Shown in pieces: positions 7,427 to 16,593 of a DNA stretch of 54,758 nt. Under the pieces are notes generated by a model. It was not told the DNA's origin. It made no database searches and worked only from the letters and a program-made list of their open reading frames with translations. The position numbers were made by a program, and so were the translations under genes. Origin of the DNA: a bacterium. GTDB lineage: Bacteria; Patescibacteriota; Minisyncoccia; Phycocordibacterales; Phycocordibacteraceae. Positions within the stretch are counted from its first letter, which is position 1. Each line of letters opens with the position of its first letter. The stretch is from assembly GCA_030651285.1 (NCBI GenBank), contig JAUSCN010000016.1, positions 1-54,758 of the forward strand, read 5' to 3'.

Positions 7427-9943
7427 TTATCCGACGATCTGCCAACCTTCTGACAAAAGAGGTTCTGCTTTCTTAAATTTGAGTGTCTGTGTCGAGTCAC
7501 CCTTCTTGATTGTTACGAAATCGTTACGATTGGGCTGAGATGACTTCTTTAGAGTAGGCACAGCACTCCCCTCCTCCTTCCCAGCAGCCAGCGCGACAGC
7601 CCTGACCTTTTCTTCTTCCGCACGAATGCGTGCATCATCTGTCGGCAATAGACGCGGTAACGTTTCAACAAAGGTAGCCCGAATACTTGCCTCGAGCTGG
7701 CGGAATCGAGCGAGCCCTTCGCGACGATACTCGATCAAAGGATCTCGCTGACCATACGCACGGAGCGATACTGAGCGCCGCAGATAATCCATGGTCTCAA
7801 GATGCTCGAGCCAGAACGTATCGATGATCTGCAAGAGAAGTCGGCGAACATGCCCAGTAAATTCTGAACCGAGCTCTGCCTTCTTTGCTTCGAATGAAGC
7901 GAGTGCTGTTTTATTATTTTCGAAAAGAGAACGGATGAGCGTTTCGATCTCATCGTCGCTACCGAGAAGCGCTGCACGGCGCCGCGCATAAATTGCGAGA
8001 CGTTGCGTATTCATCACATCGTCATACGCGAGAACCTGTTTACGTGAGTCAAAATTGAAACCCTCAATGCGTCCCTGCGCAGTCTCCAGTGATCGAGTGA
8101 TCATTGAACTCTCGATCGGCTCATCCTCGGGAATGCCGAATCCGCCCATCACTTTCTTAAGAGTCTCTGACGCGAATACGCGCATGAGCTTGTCTTCCAG
8201 AGAGACATAGAACCGAGTCTCCCCAGGATCCCCCTGACGGCCCGAGCGTCCGCGCAACTGATCATCGATGCGGCGAGCATCATGTCGCTCAGTACCAATA
8301 ACCACAAGACCGCCCTTCGCAAGGACATCTGCACGCTCCTCATCCGTGGCAAGCGCACCCCCGAGCTTAATATCGACACCGCGACCAGCAAGGTTTGTAG
8401 CGACTGTCACACGACCCGCCTTCCCTGCTTCGGCGATGATTTCTCCCTCGCGTTCATGATTCTTAGCATTCAGCACTTCGTGCGGCACACCCGCTTCTGC
8501 GAGATACGAGCTCACGAGCTCGTTGTCTTCGATGGAGACCGTTCCGACAAGCACTGGCTGACCACTTTCATGGCGCTCCTTTACCGCTTTCGCGACCGCA
8601 CGATACTTCCCTGCTGAAGTCTGGAATATGTTGTCATCAAAATCCTTGCGTGCGATTGGTTTATTCGGCGGAACCGCGATAACCTCCAACCCGTACACGG
8701 TATAAAATTCCTCCTCGGAAGACAGTCCCGTACCGGTCATACCCGCAAGGCGCTCATACATGCGGAACAGGTTTTGGAATGTCACCGTCGCATAGGTGCG
8801 CGTCTCCTCACGCACTCTCACGCCTTCTTTCGCTTCGACTGCCTGATGCAGACCTTCCGACCAACGACGTCCTGGTTGCATCCTTCCAGTGAACTCATCG
8901 ACGATGACGATCTCATTTTCTCGCACTACATACTCCTTATCCTTATGGAAAAGCGCTTTTGCGCGGACTGCCGTCTCAAGATGATGAGCGTATTTTACGC
9001 CACCTTCTGTATAGATATTCTCGATACCAAGCGCAACTTCGGCTTTGTGTATGCCTGCTTCGGTTATCTGGACCGCTTTCTGCTTCTCGTCGATCGTATA
9101 ATCTTCTCCTTCATTTAAAGGATGGACGATGCCAGCAAAACTCTCGTAGAGCGACTGTGAGTCGCCAGACGGACCTGAAATGATGAGTGGTGTGCGGGCT
9201 TCATCGATAAGAATGGAGTCGACTTCGTCGATGATCGCATAGTGATATTTCCTCTGTACAATCTGCGACGCATCGTATGCGGTATTGTCGCGCAAATAAT
9301 CAAAACCAAGCTCGTTATTGGTGACGTACGTGATGTCTGCTGCATATGCCTCTTTCTTAGTGACAGGTTTCAGATAGTCATAGAACACCTTGAACGAACC
9401 TTCTGCATCGCGCTCAGCGTCTTCTTCAGGCGCTACATGAGATGCGTCATATATATATGAACCCGTTGAAGTGACAACTCCGGCAGTGAGACCGAAAAAG
9501 CCGTAGACCTGCCCCATCCAGGAACCATCGCGGCGTGCGAGATAGTCATTAACAGTAACGACCTGTACGCCATGTCCCGCAAGAGCGTGGAATGTTGCGG
9601 GGAGTGTGGCAACAAGCGTCTTACCTTCTCCAGTACGCATTTCAGCGATCTTTCCTTTAAGAAGCGCGAGCCCGCCGATGAACTGTACATCGAAATGCGG
9701 CTGCTTGAGTGTACGACGAGACGCCTCACGGACTAATGCAAACACAAGCGGTATATCAGCCTCAGGAGTTGCCCCCGCCTCACGGGCACGGGCATGAACC
9801 TCAGACATCTTCTCCCTAATAACTGAATCGGGGAGGCCTTTAACCTCATCAGAATGCTTATTTGCAGCCGCAACGATCGGCGCTGCAGCCTTTAGGAAGG
9901 TCGCTGATTGGTTCTTTGAGAATAGCCGAGACAAGCTGAACAT
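7427..9943 (-). CDS. secA: Preprotein translocase ATPase SecA
   Basis: The motor of Sec export, 838 residues. Visible are MRTGEGKTLVA (Walker A), IIDEVDSILIDEARTPL (DEAD box), TGTGLSSEEEFYTVYGLEV, TNLAGRGVDIKLGG and the RRIDDQLRGRSGRQGDPGETR helicase motif, followed by the helical scaffold and wing (YDDVMNTQR, DTFWLEHLETMDYLR). The usual C-terminal Cys-rich zinc/SecB-binding tail is missing; the end is QTLKFKKAEPLLSEGWQIVG. A longer start at 9961 exists, but that ATG lies just upstream of the -10 box and the extra codons read through it; ATG at 9943 lies 8 nt downstream of the box and starts MFSLSRLF, the better choice. Confidence 0.97.
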   Translation of the reverse strand: MFSLSRLFSKNQSATFLKAAAPIVAAANKHSDEVKGLPDSVIREKMSEVHARAREAGATPEADIPLVFALVREASRRTLKQPHFDVQFIGGLALLKGKIAEMRTGEGKTLVATLPATFHALAGHGVQVVTVNDYLARRDGSWMGQVYGFFGLTAGVVTSTGSYIYDASHVAPEEDAERDAEGSFKVFYDYLKPVTKKEAYAADITYVTNNELGFDYLRDNTAYDASQIVQRKYHYAIIDEVDSILIDEARTPLIISGPSGDSQSLYESFAGIVHPLNEGEDYTIDEKQKAVQITEAGIHKAEVALGIENIYTEGGVKYAHHLETAVRAKALFHKDKEYVVRENEIVIVDEFTGRMQPGRRWSEGLHQAVEAKEGVRVREETRTYATVTFQNLFRMYERLAGMTGTGLSSEEEFYTVYGLEVIAVPPNKPIARKDFDDNIFQTSAGKYRAVAKAVKERHESGQPVLVGTVSIEDNELVSSYLAEAGVPHEVLNAKNHEREGEIIAEAGKAGRVTVATNLAGRGVDIKLGGALATDEERADVLAKGGLVVIGTERHDARRIDDQLRGRSGRQGDPGETRFYVSLEDKLMRVFASETLKKVMGGFGIPEDEPIESSMITRSLETAQGRIEGFNFDSRKQVLAYDDVMNTQRLAIYARRRAALLGSDDEIETLIRSLFENNKTALASFEAKKAELGSEFTGHVRRLLLQIIDTFWLEHLETMDYLRRSVSLRAYGQRDPLIEYRREGLARFRQLEASIRATFVETLPRLLPTDDARIRAEEEKVRAVALAAGKEEGSAVPTLKKSSQPNRNDFVTIKKGDSTQTLKFKKAEPLLSEGWQIVG

Positions 9944-9951
9944 TGCGCCGA

Positions 9952-9980
9952 AGTATAGCATTTAATCCTTCGCCAACCAA
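9952..9980 (-). promoter_or_regulatory. secA promoter
   Basis: TTGGTT (9980-9975), a 17-nt spacer ending in TGC, then TATACT (9957-9952). The ATG follows after 8 nt, so the transcript should start at or within a nucleotide or two of the start codon. Confidence 0.65.
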
Positions 9981-9983
9981 AAA

Positions 9984-10016
9984 GAAAAAACGCCACCAAT
10001 TGGCGGTCGTTTTTTC
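9984..10016 (-). terminator. Bidirectional-looking terminator after the small basic gene
   Basis: cgcca/tggcg stem extended by A6 and T6 arms. On the minus strand the hairpin is followed by TTTTTTC. It separates the 25-residue basic protein gene from the secA promoter. A second hairpin (10023-10038, gcctgt/acaggc) lies just upstream. Confidence 0.7.
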
Positions 10017-10044
10017 TGGTCTGCCTGTTTTTACAGGCGGAAAA

Positions 10045-10122
10045 CTAGCGGCGCTTCTTTGCGGCTTTGCGCTTCTTCGTCTTCTTCACCGCCTTCTTTG
10101 CAGCCTTACGCTTTTTTGCCAT
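10045..10122 (-). CDS. 25-residue Lys/Arg/Ala-rich basic protein
   Basis: A very short reading frame starts MAKKRKAAKKAV and ends KKRKAAKKRR: 16 of its 25 residues are K or R, the rest mainly A. It has its own -10-like CATAAT (10134-10139) and is followed by a strong terminator, so it looks like a real transcription unit. Sequences of this type resemble the tails of histone H1-like and Chlamydia Hc1/Hc2 nucleoid proteins. A role in DNA or RNA binding is inference from charge alone. Confidence 0.65.
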   Translation of the reverse strand: MAKKRKAAKKAVKKTKKRKAAKKRR

Positions 10123-10133
10123 GGTGGTTGAGA

Positions 10134-10139
10134 ATTATG
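10134..10139 (-). promoter_or_regulatory. -10-like box of the 25-residue basic protein
   Basis: CATAAT on the minus strand, one base from the consensus, ends 11 nt before ATG at 10122. Confidence 0.35.
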
Positions 10140-10294
10140 AATGAGGGCTTATATGTCGACCCGTCTGTGCGCGAAAATATTTTCATGCGCAGACGTTTCT
10201 ATACAACATTATTGCGCGTAAAAACATTTTGCGTGGAGATAAAAAATATAAATGTGGATAACTTTTAAAAAAATAAATTTCGAATACAGAATAT

Positions 10295-11314
10295 TTATCT
10301 GCCACTGAATGTTTCAACTTCTCTTTCAATGCAAATAGTTGTCGTCGCGAACACGCGCTGCGCGACTTCATGTGCGAGCGTATCGACTTCTATTGCGCGT
10401 GAACCAGAACGCGCGATGATGATGAGCGGATGCTTTTCGTACAAGCGAACATTCCCATTTGAAAAACCTTTTAGTGCCAGCACATGATCAAGTAGCCACG
10501 CGAGAGGTATCTTTATCATTCCCTCTTTCTGAGGAAACATCGGCACATCCGGAAAAAGCTTAGCAATATCATCAGCAAGCTCATGTGTGATAATAGGATT
10601 TTTAAAAAAAGATCCTGCCGTACCTCCTTCAGCGTTCTTTGGAAATTTCTGTGCGCGAATGGAACGCACCGCTTCGGCAATTTGCATTGGGGTCGCAAGA
10701 GGTATTCCCTCTAATTGCGCGCGCTTAAGGTCAGAGTATGAAATATTTGGTGCGGCATTCTTCACGAGACGCAACGTAACCCGCACTACGACAAGCTCGC
10801 GGTGCTCTTTAAAAAAACTCGTGCGGTACGCAAACGAAGCTTGGGTATGTGCAATCCGCTCAAATACGCCAGTTAGAATATTGAATACGTCGGCATACTC
10901 AAAGACGCTTCCGAATTCAGCACCGTACGCGCCAATATTCTGCACAGCAGCACCTCCCACTGTTCCTGGTATTCCCGCCAGATTCTCGATGCCATACAAA
11001 CCATGCTCGACTGCAAGATTAACTACATCTTCCCATCGTGCACCCGCACCAGCGATTAAAAACGTCTCATCAGCTGCATCATGCAGTTCAATGTCATGCA
11101 TAGCAATTTTCATTACGAGACCATCAACCCCCTCATCAGGCACAAGAATGTTGCTTCCGGCTCCGATAGGATATATCGCTAGCCCATGAGCACGCGCATA
11201 CGATACTGCCTCCTCAATATCTTTTTCAGTCTTAACTTCTACAAAAAAACGAGCACTCCCCCCTACACCAAGCGTCGTCAGGGGTGCAAGTGGGACGTAC
11301 TTCTGTATGTTCAT
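10295..11314 (-). CDS. murB: UDP-N-acetylmuramate dehydrogenase
   Basis: FAD-dependent reductase that makes UDP-MurNAc for peptidoglycan. The protein of 339 residues has the FAD-binding start TTLGVGGSARFFVEV and PIGAGSNILVPDEG, the core GIENLAGIPGTVGGAAVQNIGAYG, the active-site region AYRTSFFKE and the substrate part GGTAGSFFKNP. The start ATG overlaps the stop of the upstream O-antigen-ligase-like gene (ATGA), so the two are co-transcribed. About 170 nt without genes, AT-rich and with one inverted repeat (gtctg.gcgc / gcgcagac, about 10160-10191), separate it from the basic-protein gene. Confidence 0.95.
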   Translation of the reverse strand: MNIQKYVPLAPLTTLGVGGSARFFVEVKTEKDIEEAVSYARAHGLAIYPIGAGSNILVPDEGVDGLVMKIAMHDIELHDAADETFLIAGAGARWEDVVNLAVEHGLYGIENLAGIPGTVGGAAVQNIGAYGAEFGSVFEYADVFNILTGVFERIAHTQASFAYRTSFFKEHRELVVVRVTLRLVKNAAPNISYSDLKRAQLEGIPLATPMQIAEAVRSIRAQKFPKNAEGGTAGSFFKNPIITHELADDIAKLFPDVPMFPQKEGMIKIPLAWLLDHVLALKGFSNGNVRLYEKHPLIIIARSGSRAIEVDTLAHEVAQRVFATTTICIEREVETFSGR

Positions 11315-13485
11315 TGCGTGACCGTTCCCGCCTTTATCTGCTCAATCGCGGCAGCTGCATTTGCAGCCGCTGCAGGATACAGCTCAACCGCATGATTAAT
11401 AGTTCTGATCGCCCCCACCTTGTCGCCAGCCATATAGTACGCAGCCGCGAGAGAGAACCATGATTCGACGCTTGCGCCAGGCTTTTCTGCTCGAAGTTTC
11501 CATATTCCGACAAGTCGCGCCCAATTCTTGGTGCGATAGAACGCAAGAGCAAGCACATCGCTATCGGCATTTACTGATCCATATGCCGAAACTAACACCG
11601 CATCAGCAGCTTTCAGATCGCCCGCAATGATATGCCCTACGGCTGCGTACGCAGCCAAGTCTGTAAACTGTGGAGCGAGATTATATGCGGCACTAAACGC
11701 TTTCTGTGCGCCTAGCATATCTCCCTGATCCCATAGAATCATTCCTTCTTCAATCAGAATCTGCACTTTCCCAGGAGAAAGTTTCAAAGCCTCTCCAATC
11801 TCCTTAAGGGCTTCAGCACTATTACCGGTCAGACGATATGCATATGCGAGCTGTAAGCGCTCCCGAGCATCAAGCGGATATGCAGCGACCTGTCTTTGCA
11901 TCTCAGTTATTGCGAGCGATACTGCAGCTTGTTTTTCTTCATTTGTGGCCTGTTGACTCTGCACAACCGAAGCAGCGAGGCTTATAATCTGCTCGCGTAT
12001 CTCTTGCGCTGCAAAAGACGGGTGTGCGGCCAATTCACCAAATATGCGGATGTTCTCTTTTATTCCCAGGTTCGAAGGAGTCATCGCAGAAATAAGTGTC
12101 GTCGACACGATCATTCCTGAAATGTTTACGTACCATATGAGTACTCCAACGACGACCGCAGCAATAGGGAATGCGTACGTCACGCCGTCTTCAGATGAAA
12201 GTTCCGACATCTCTTCAAACTGCTTCACCGGCCGTGCGACCTGAGAATGCACGAGCGAGAGTAATGCAAAGAAATAGACATATGAGTACAAATTGTCGAA
12301 CACGAAGAGGTTGTGAACGGCATATCCGACAAATGCCGCAGTGAGTGCTATGCGCTCAGGACGAGAGAGCTCTGACCTGGTCCAGAGCAGCACAAGAGCA
12401 GAACCAAACAATGAGAGATAGAGCAGAAATGCGGGTACACCTCCAGCCGTAAGCCAATCGATAAAGGCATTATGCGCTCGATCGAACCATACTTCCTGAC
12501 CGTAGAGAGATGGCTCATAGTATTTGTTGAAAATATAATTGAACCCTTCCTGCCCCCAGCCCAGCATCGGACGCTCGGACACCCCCTTAAGCGCCATGCT
12601 CCATATAATGAATCGTGTCTGCCCATCACTGAGAGAGATTGAAGTAACACGCTCAAGAACGTGATTGTTCCGTACGAAATCAGAATTGCGAGCAAGATAG
12701 AGCCCGCTCGCAGAAGCAAGAATAAGTATGAATGCTGCTGCTGCCACTGTGCGTAAACGCTTCCCTGCAGTAATCACCGTTAAAAGAGTTGCGAGAGCTA
12801 GAGCAAGAGTGAATCCGATAATGGTGCCACGCGTTTCAGTAAAGAAGATGAGCACCCCTTCAATGACAGCGAGCACAATAAGCGAATATGAAAGCCACAT
12901 CCGCTTTTCAGTCAACGCCACCCAGAGCGCAATGAACACATTGAATAGGAAGTAGATTGCGAGATATGCGGAGTTGCCGAGCGATGCGTCGATACGAGTC
13001 GAACCTTGATGAATCTGGGCCGAGCCGCCGAGCTGCAAGAGCGCATGCACAGAAATGATGGCTGAAACCCCGAGCGAGATAAGAAACCAAGCGCGCCATT
13101 TTTTTTCTACTCCCAGCACAGCACTAGATGCAAAGAAAAATCCGAGCAGATGTATCAGAAGGACCCAACCCTCCATACGCTCAAAGTTGCTCCAGAACGC
13201 CTTCGCAGAATTGATAGCGGAAACGTCTGCAATGAACATCCACGCCACGAAACCGATCGCCGCAGCACTAATCCAAGAAAAACGAGGACGATATGCCGCA
13301 TCGAGCGCGGCGAGCACTGCCCACGCGACGACCGCAATCTCAACCAAAATTCGGAAGAAAAATGCCTTGCCTGAAATGAATGGGAAAAAATAGCCGTTTG
13401 CAACGATAAGCGGTGTGAGCGGAATAAGGAAAAGAGCCCCGAGCGCTGTCCAAAGAGCAATCTGCTTTGTTGTAGTGTTCTCCAT
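11311..13485 (-). CDS. O-antigen ligase/polymerase-like membrane protein with TPR tail
   Basis: 724 residues. About ten membrane spans occupy the first 430 residues, with the Wzy_C-type loop (GWGQEGFNYIFNKYYEP, then WFDRAHNAFIDWLTAGG) holding the conserved H of ligases. The C-terminal 230 residues hold TPR-like helical repeats (LAYAYRLTGNSAEALKEIGE, AEKPGASVESWFSLAAAYYM). The family polymerises or ligates surface polysaccharide at the outer face of the membrane. The start ATG (MENTTTKQ) was chosen over a GTG 33 nt upstream because an extended -10 box lies between them. It overlaps murB downstream. Confidence 0.85.
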   Translation of the reverse strand: MENTTTKQIALWTALGALFLIPLTPLIVANGYFFPFISGKAFFFRILVEIAVVAWAVLAALDAAYRPRFSWISAAAIGFVAWMFIADVSAINSAKAFWSNFERMEGWVLLIHLLGFFFASSAVLGVEKKWRAWFLISLGVSAIISVHALLQLGGSAQIHQGSTRIDASLGNSAYLAIYFLFNVFIALWVALTEKRMWLSYSLIVLAVIEGVLIFFTETRGTIIGFTLALALATLLTVITAGKRLRTVAAAAFILILASASGLYLARNSDFVRNNHVLERVTSISLSDGQTRFIIWSMALKGVSERPMLGWGQEGFNYIFNKYYEPSLYGQEVWFDRAHNAFIDWLTAGGVPAFLLYLSLFGSALVLLWTRSELSRPERIALTAAFVGYAVHNLFVFDNLYSYVYFFALLSLVHSQVARPVKQFEEMSELSSEDGVTYAFPIAAVVVGVLIWYVNISGMIVSTTLISAMTPSNLGIKENIRIFGELAAHPSFAAQEIREQIISLAASVVQSQQATNEEKQAAVSLAITEMQRQVAAYPLDARERLQLAYAYRLTGNSAEALKEIGEALKLSPGKVQILIEEGMILWDQGDMLGAQKAFSAAYNLAPQFTDLAAYAAVGHIIAGDLKAADAVLVSAYGSVNADSDVLALAFYRTKNWARLVGIWKLRAEKPGASVESWFSLAAAYYMAGDKVGAIRTINHAVELYPAAAANAAAAIEQIKAGTVTQ

Positions 13486-13495
13486 AATGCGAACA

Positions 13496-13504
13496 ACTAT
13501 AGCA
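13496..13504 (-). promoter_or_regulatory. Extended -10 of the O-antigen-ligase-like gene
   Basis: TGCTATAGT on the minus strand ends 10 nt before ATG at 13485. It lies immediately past the terminator at 13511-13550. Confidence 0.45.
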
Positions 13505-13510
13505 CAAGCC

Positions 13511-13550
13511 TCACGCAAAACGCCCCGCTTTTGCGGGGCGTTTTGCGTGA
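13511..13550 (-). terminator. Strong terminator hairpin
   Basis: An 18-bp perfect stem (starting tcacgcaaaacgcccc) with a TTTT loop lies 22 nt past the stop of the 13573-14394 gene, with T runs in both arms. It insulates that gene from the next one. Confidence 0.8.
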
Positions 13551-13572
13551 TATCTATCTAGATCGTCGAGCT

Positions 13573-14394
13573 TTAGAATCTCCAACTGAATAGGCCCCAT
13601 TGCGTCTGCTCCTTCTGAGCAAGTTCTTGGAGGCGTGTCTGTGCCTCCTGTATCGCCGCTATCTGCGCCCGCAGAATCACTTGGATATCTGCCGATACAT
13701 TGACCTGTCCGAGCATCTTAGTAAGGTCGTCGATATGTTGCTGATTTCGCGCGACTTCTTGCGCAATTATATCGGCTGTTGCACTATCGCCACCAAAGAA
13801 CAGTCGTGTGAAAAAGCTTCGTGACTGTATCTTTGCTTCAGCATTTGTGGTGGTCGCGACCGAATTGTTCATTTCTTTAGCAATCTTCGATACTTCAGGT
13901 CCGATACCACCGAGAAGTTCTTTCGAAGAAAGAAGACTGTGTACGGCAACGCGCACTGCATTCGCATGCTCTACGATCTGCTGATGATTCTGCGATGTAC
14001 TTGCCACTTCCTGCTCGAGCTGGTGCTTGCGCACCTCAATCTTCTGCTTCAAATCATCGAGTGATGTGGCCGGACCCTCATCGTCGTCCTCGAGATCGAA
14101 ATGAATCTCGTCCTCATCATCTCCGAAGCTCTGATCATCCGCTATATCTTCGAGATCGAAATCATCATCAGAACCTGTCGCATCAATTCGACCGCTCTGC
14201 CCTTCATGTTCTCCCAAACCTTCGACACGTACTGATGTCTTTGCATGAACATCAACCTCTTGAGCCTGTGCACTCAAGTGTGCGACAACATCATCGTGCT
14301 CTTCTCCGTCATTATTAGCGAACACTGCTGCTGGAAGCCCACTCATAGCGAGTGCGAGAGCAAGCGTTCCAAAACCATACATAAACTTTTTCAT
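13573..14394 (-). CDS. Secreted acidic coiled-coil protein, unknown function
   Basis: 273 residues. A signal peptide (MKKFMYGFGTLALALAMSG, cleavage near VFA-NN) is followed by a very acidic stretch (about 28-110; DDDFDLEDIADD, DDEDEIHFDLEDDDEG) and a long helical part (about 112-265) with coiled-coil character. The hydrophobic patches SFFTRLFFGG and WGLFSWRF could touch the membrane. No family is recognised. The acidic segment suggests cation binding or an extended linker; that is inference. A TATAAT lies 15 nt before ATG, and a strong terminator follows, so it is probably monocistronic. It is divergent to the flippase gene. Confidence 0.7.
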   Translation of the reverse strand: MKKFMYGFGTLALALAMSGLPAAVFANNDGEEHDDVVAHLSAQAQEVDVHAKTSVRVEGLGEHEGQSGRIDATGSDDDFDLEDIADDQSFGDDEDEIHFDLEDDDEGPATSLDDLKQKIEVRKHQLEQEVASTSQNHQQIVEHANAVRVAVHSLLSSKELLGGIGPEVSKIAKEMNNSVATTTNAEAKIQSRSFFTRLFFGGDSATADIIAQEVARNQQHIDDLTKMLGQVNVSADIQVILRAQIAAIQEAQTRLQELAQKEQTQWGLFSWRF

Positions 14395-14488
14395 GCGATT
14401 TGCTTATGAATTATAACTACCCCATCAGTATATACCCTTCGCGCACAATGTAACTTCGGCGCAGCAAAAGCTGGTTCTAGATGCTACG

Positions 14489-15787
14489 ATGGCGGCACGA
14501 GACATTGATGCCCCACCCATATCTATGCATTCTATTTCAATCAAATCTCGACTTATTTCCCTCCTGCGCTGGAGCGAGCGCTACACCAACTTGGATATGG
14601 TGTATTTTGCCTCAGGCGGATTTTGGCAGACCTTTGGGCAAGTGGCCACCAGCCTACTCGGGCTCGGACTCGTACTTTTCTTTGCAAATTTCCTTCCAAA
14701 AGAAACCTACGGCACCTACCGATACATCCTTTCTCTTTCTGGCATCCTTAGCATTTTTACGCTCACCGGAATCAGCCAGGCGGTAGCACAGGCCACGGCA
14801 GTAGGCCATGAAGGCGCATTACGCACCGCAGTGCGCTATCAGCTCAAATGGAATCTGATCTTGATGTTCGTATTCCTGGTAGCTGGCGCTTATTATTTTA
14901 TTAATGAAAATTTCGCGTACACGGGAGCACTTCTGATCCTAGGAATAGCAACTCCTTTTACAAACGCATTCAACACCTACGGCGCCTACCTCGACGGCAA
15001 AAGGCAATTCCGCCTCAACAATATCTTCAGTATTCTATCTACCCTCATCTATGTCGGAGGCATGATGGCGGCCGTGTGGTGGGGTGGATCTGTCATATGG
15101 CTTATCACCGCGTATGCCATTGCCACATTAGGTGCCAACCTACTCTTCTATAGAATTACTCTCAAGATGTTCAATCCGCCCATGGAGCCCGCAGAAGATA
15201 CGCTCCGATTCGGCAGGCATCTGACCTACATCAAACTCCTTGCTCCATTAACCGCACAAATCGACAGCATCATACTTAACCATTTCTGGGGCCCTGCAGC
15301 GCTCGCCGTATATGCGATGGCGACCGCTATTCCAAATCGAGCGATACCTCTTACTAAAGACTGGGTAGATATAGGTTTCCCAAAAGTAGCACGGAAGACT
15401 CCCGAGGAGATCGATCAGACATTCTACAAACGTATCGCTCAGGGCCTCCTCGCGGGCAGCCTATTGGGTGGATCTTGGGCGCTTACTGCCCCACTGTTCT
15501 TCACCTATTTCATGCCCCAATACCTCGACGCTACACCCTATGCGCAACTCCTCGGTCTCTTATTCGTTTTTTCGATGCCTAACCGCTACATCACCGTACT
15601 CCTCAATGCTCAAAAGATGACGAAGCGCATCTTCCTCAACACCACGACAGTAAATGTCCTGCAACTACTTCTCTACGGTATCTTGGGTGTATGGGGCGGC
15701 ATATTGGGACTCATCACCGCACAGATCGCCGTAGCTGCCATAGGTCTTACAATAAATATCCTGACCTGGCGAATGGGCCGAGCCTAG
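14489..15787 (+). CDS. Wzx-type polysaccharide flippase (MATE/MOP superfamily)
   Basis: 432 residues with about 12-14 membrane spans; translocates lipid-linked oligosaccharides across the membrane. Typical features are GGFWQTFGQVATSLLGLGLV, the region NFLPKETYGTYRYILSLSG and FGRHLTYIKLLAPLTAQID at about 230. The ATG at 14489 overlaps a TGCTACGAT element, so translation could instead start at ATG 14525 (MHSISIK). It is the first plus-strand gene and faces the FkbM-like gene tail to tail (6 nt apart). Confidence 0.85.
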   Translation: MAARDIDAPPISMHSISIKSRLISLLRWSERYTNLDMVYFASGGFWQTFGQVATSLLGLGLVLFFANFLPKETYGTYRYILSLSGILSIFTLTGISQAVAQATAVGHEGALRTAVRYQLKWNLILMFVFLVAGAYYFINENFAYTGALLILGIATPFTNAFNTYGAYLDGKRQFRLNNIFSILSTLIYVGGMMAAVWWGGSVIWLITAYAIATLGANLLFYRITLKMFNPPMEPAEDTLRFGRHLTYIKLLAPLTAQIDSIILNHFWGPAALAVYAMATAIPNRAIPLTKDWVDIGFPKVARKTPEEIDQTFYKRIAQGLLAGSLLGGSWALTAPLFFTYFMPQYLDATPYAQLLGLLFVFSMPNRYITVLLNAQKMTKRIFLNTTTVNVLQLLLYGILGVWGGILGLITAQIAVAAIGLTINILTWRMGRA

Positions 15788-15793
15788 GCAGAC

Positions 15794-16552
15794 TTACACG
15801 CGGTATGCGCAGGTATCGATCCCGCAACGGAAGAATTGATAGCCATGCTGAGAGAGGAAGGTCTCGGCATCGGCACGATCTTTCGGCAAAAGAGTTATGC
15901 TCTCGAAGTTGATAATATCAGGACGATATTTTGCAAGATCAATTGTCCGCAAGATCGGCCAATCCATACCTTCGCAGTCGAGCTGGAGGAAATTAATGTG
16001 CTCAATTCGCTCTACCTCAGCAAACCTATCAAAAGTAGGGGCTGAAATTACTGTCTCCTCGGTGTAGATGGATGGATCTGCGTCCTTGGGTATTTTCTTC
16101 ACGAGGCCGCGAAGGAAGTGCTTCTTATCAAAGGAGGCGATATTGCTCATCAGCGTCGGACGATCCGGCAGATGATGTTCCTCCTTTACGGAGTAGAAGA
16201 TAAGCGGCTCGCCTGTCGTGCCGATTGCAGTCTGCAGGCACTTTACTTCCGGGAAGTCCTGATAATTTTTGACTAGTGCGGCAAATGCACGAGGCTGCGG
16301 CTCAACTGCAATACCCCGGAGTCGGTACTTGGTAACGTAGGGGTAGAGCGGGTCGCCGGTCTTCCCGTCATTGGCGCCGAGTTGCACGAAGAAGAAGCGC
16401 CGCGGATCGACATTGGCGAAGTACAGATTGAAGAAGTCCTCGCGGGTAATCGGCCGTTTGCGCTGCGGATCATAAAACAGTTTTGTTGCGACTGGCGTAT
16501 AGCCCGTCAACTCGAAAACTTTGCGGAACAATTCTTTCAAAGCATTTTTCAT
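15794..16552 (-). CDS. FkbM-family methyltransferase
   Basis: 252 residues from ATG at 16552 (MKNALKELFRKVFELTG). A longer frame to 16630 would overlap the preceding gene by 37 nt. The SAM-binding core starts at FFFVQLGANDGKTGDPLYPY, followed by IAVEPQPRAFAALVKNY, LQTAIGTTGEPLIFYS and the FkbM signature INFLQLDCEGMDWPIL. FkbM enzymes O-methylate sugars or polyketides; here methylation of the surface polysaccharide is likely from context. Confidence 0.8.
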   Translation of the reverse strand: MKNALKELFRKVFELTGYTPVATKLFYDPQRKRPITREDFFNLYFANVDPRRFFFVQLGANDGKTGDPLYPYVTKYRLRGIAVEPQPRAFAALVKNYQDFPEVKCLQTAIGTTGEPLIFYSVKEEHHLPDRPTLMSNIASFDKKHFLRGLVKKIPKDADPSIYTEETVISAPTFDRFAEVERIEHINFLQLDCEGMDWPILRTIDLAKYRPDIINFESITLLPKDRADAETFLSQHGYQFFRCGIDTCAYRV

Positions 16553-16593
16553 ATGACTTTTAGAAAGATCATAGCTGTGCCGCAGTGAATTTA

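Noticed and set aside
9944-9961. Longer secA start at 9961
   Set aside because: The extra codons read through the -10 box of the promoter.
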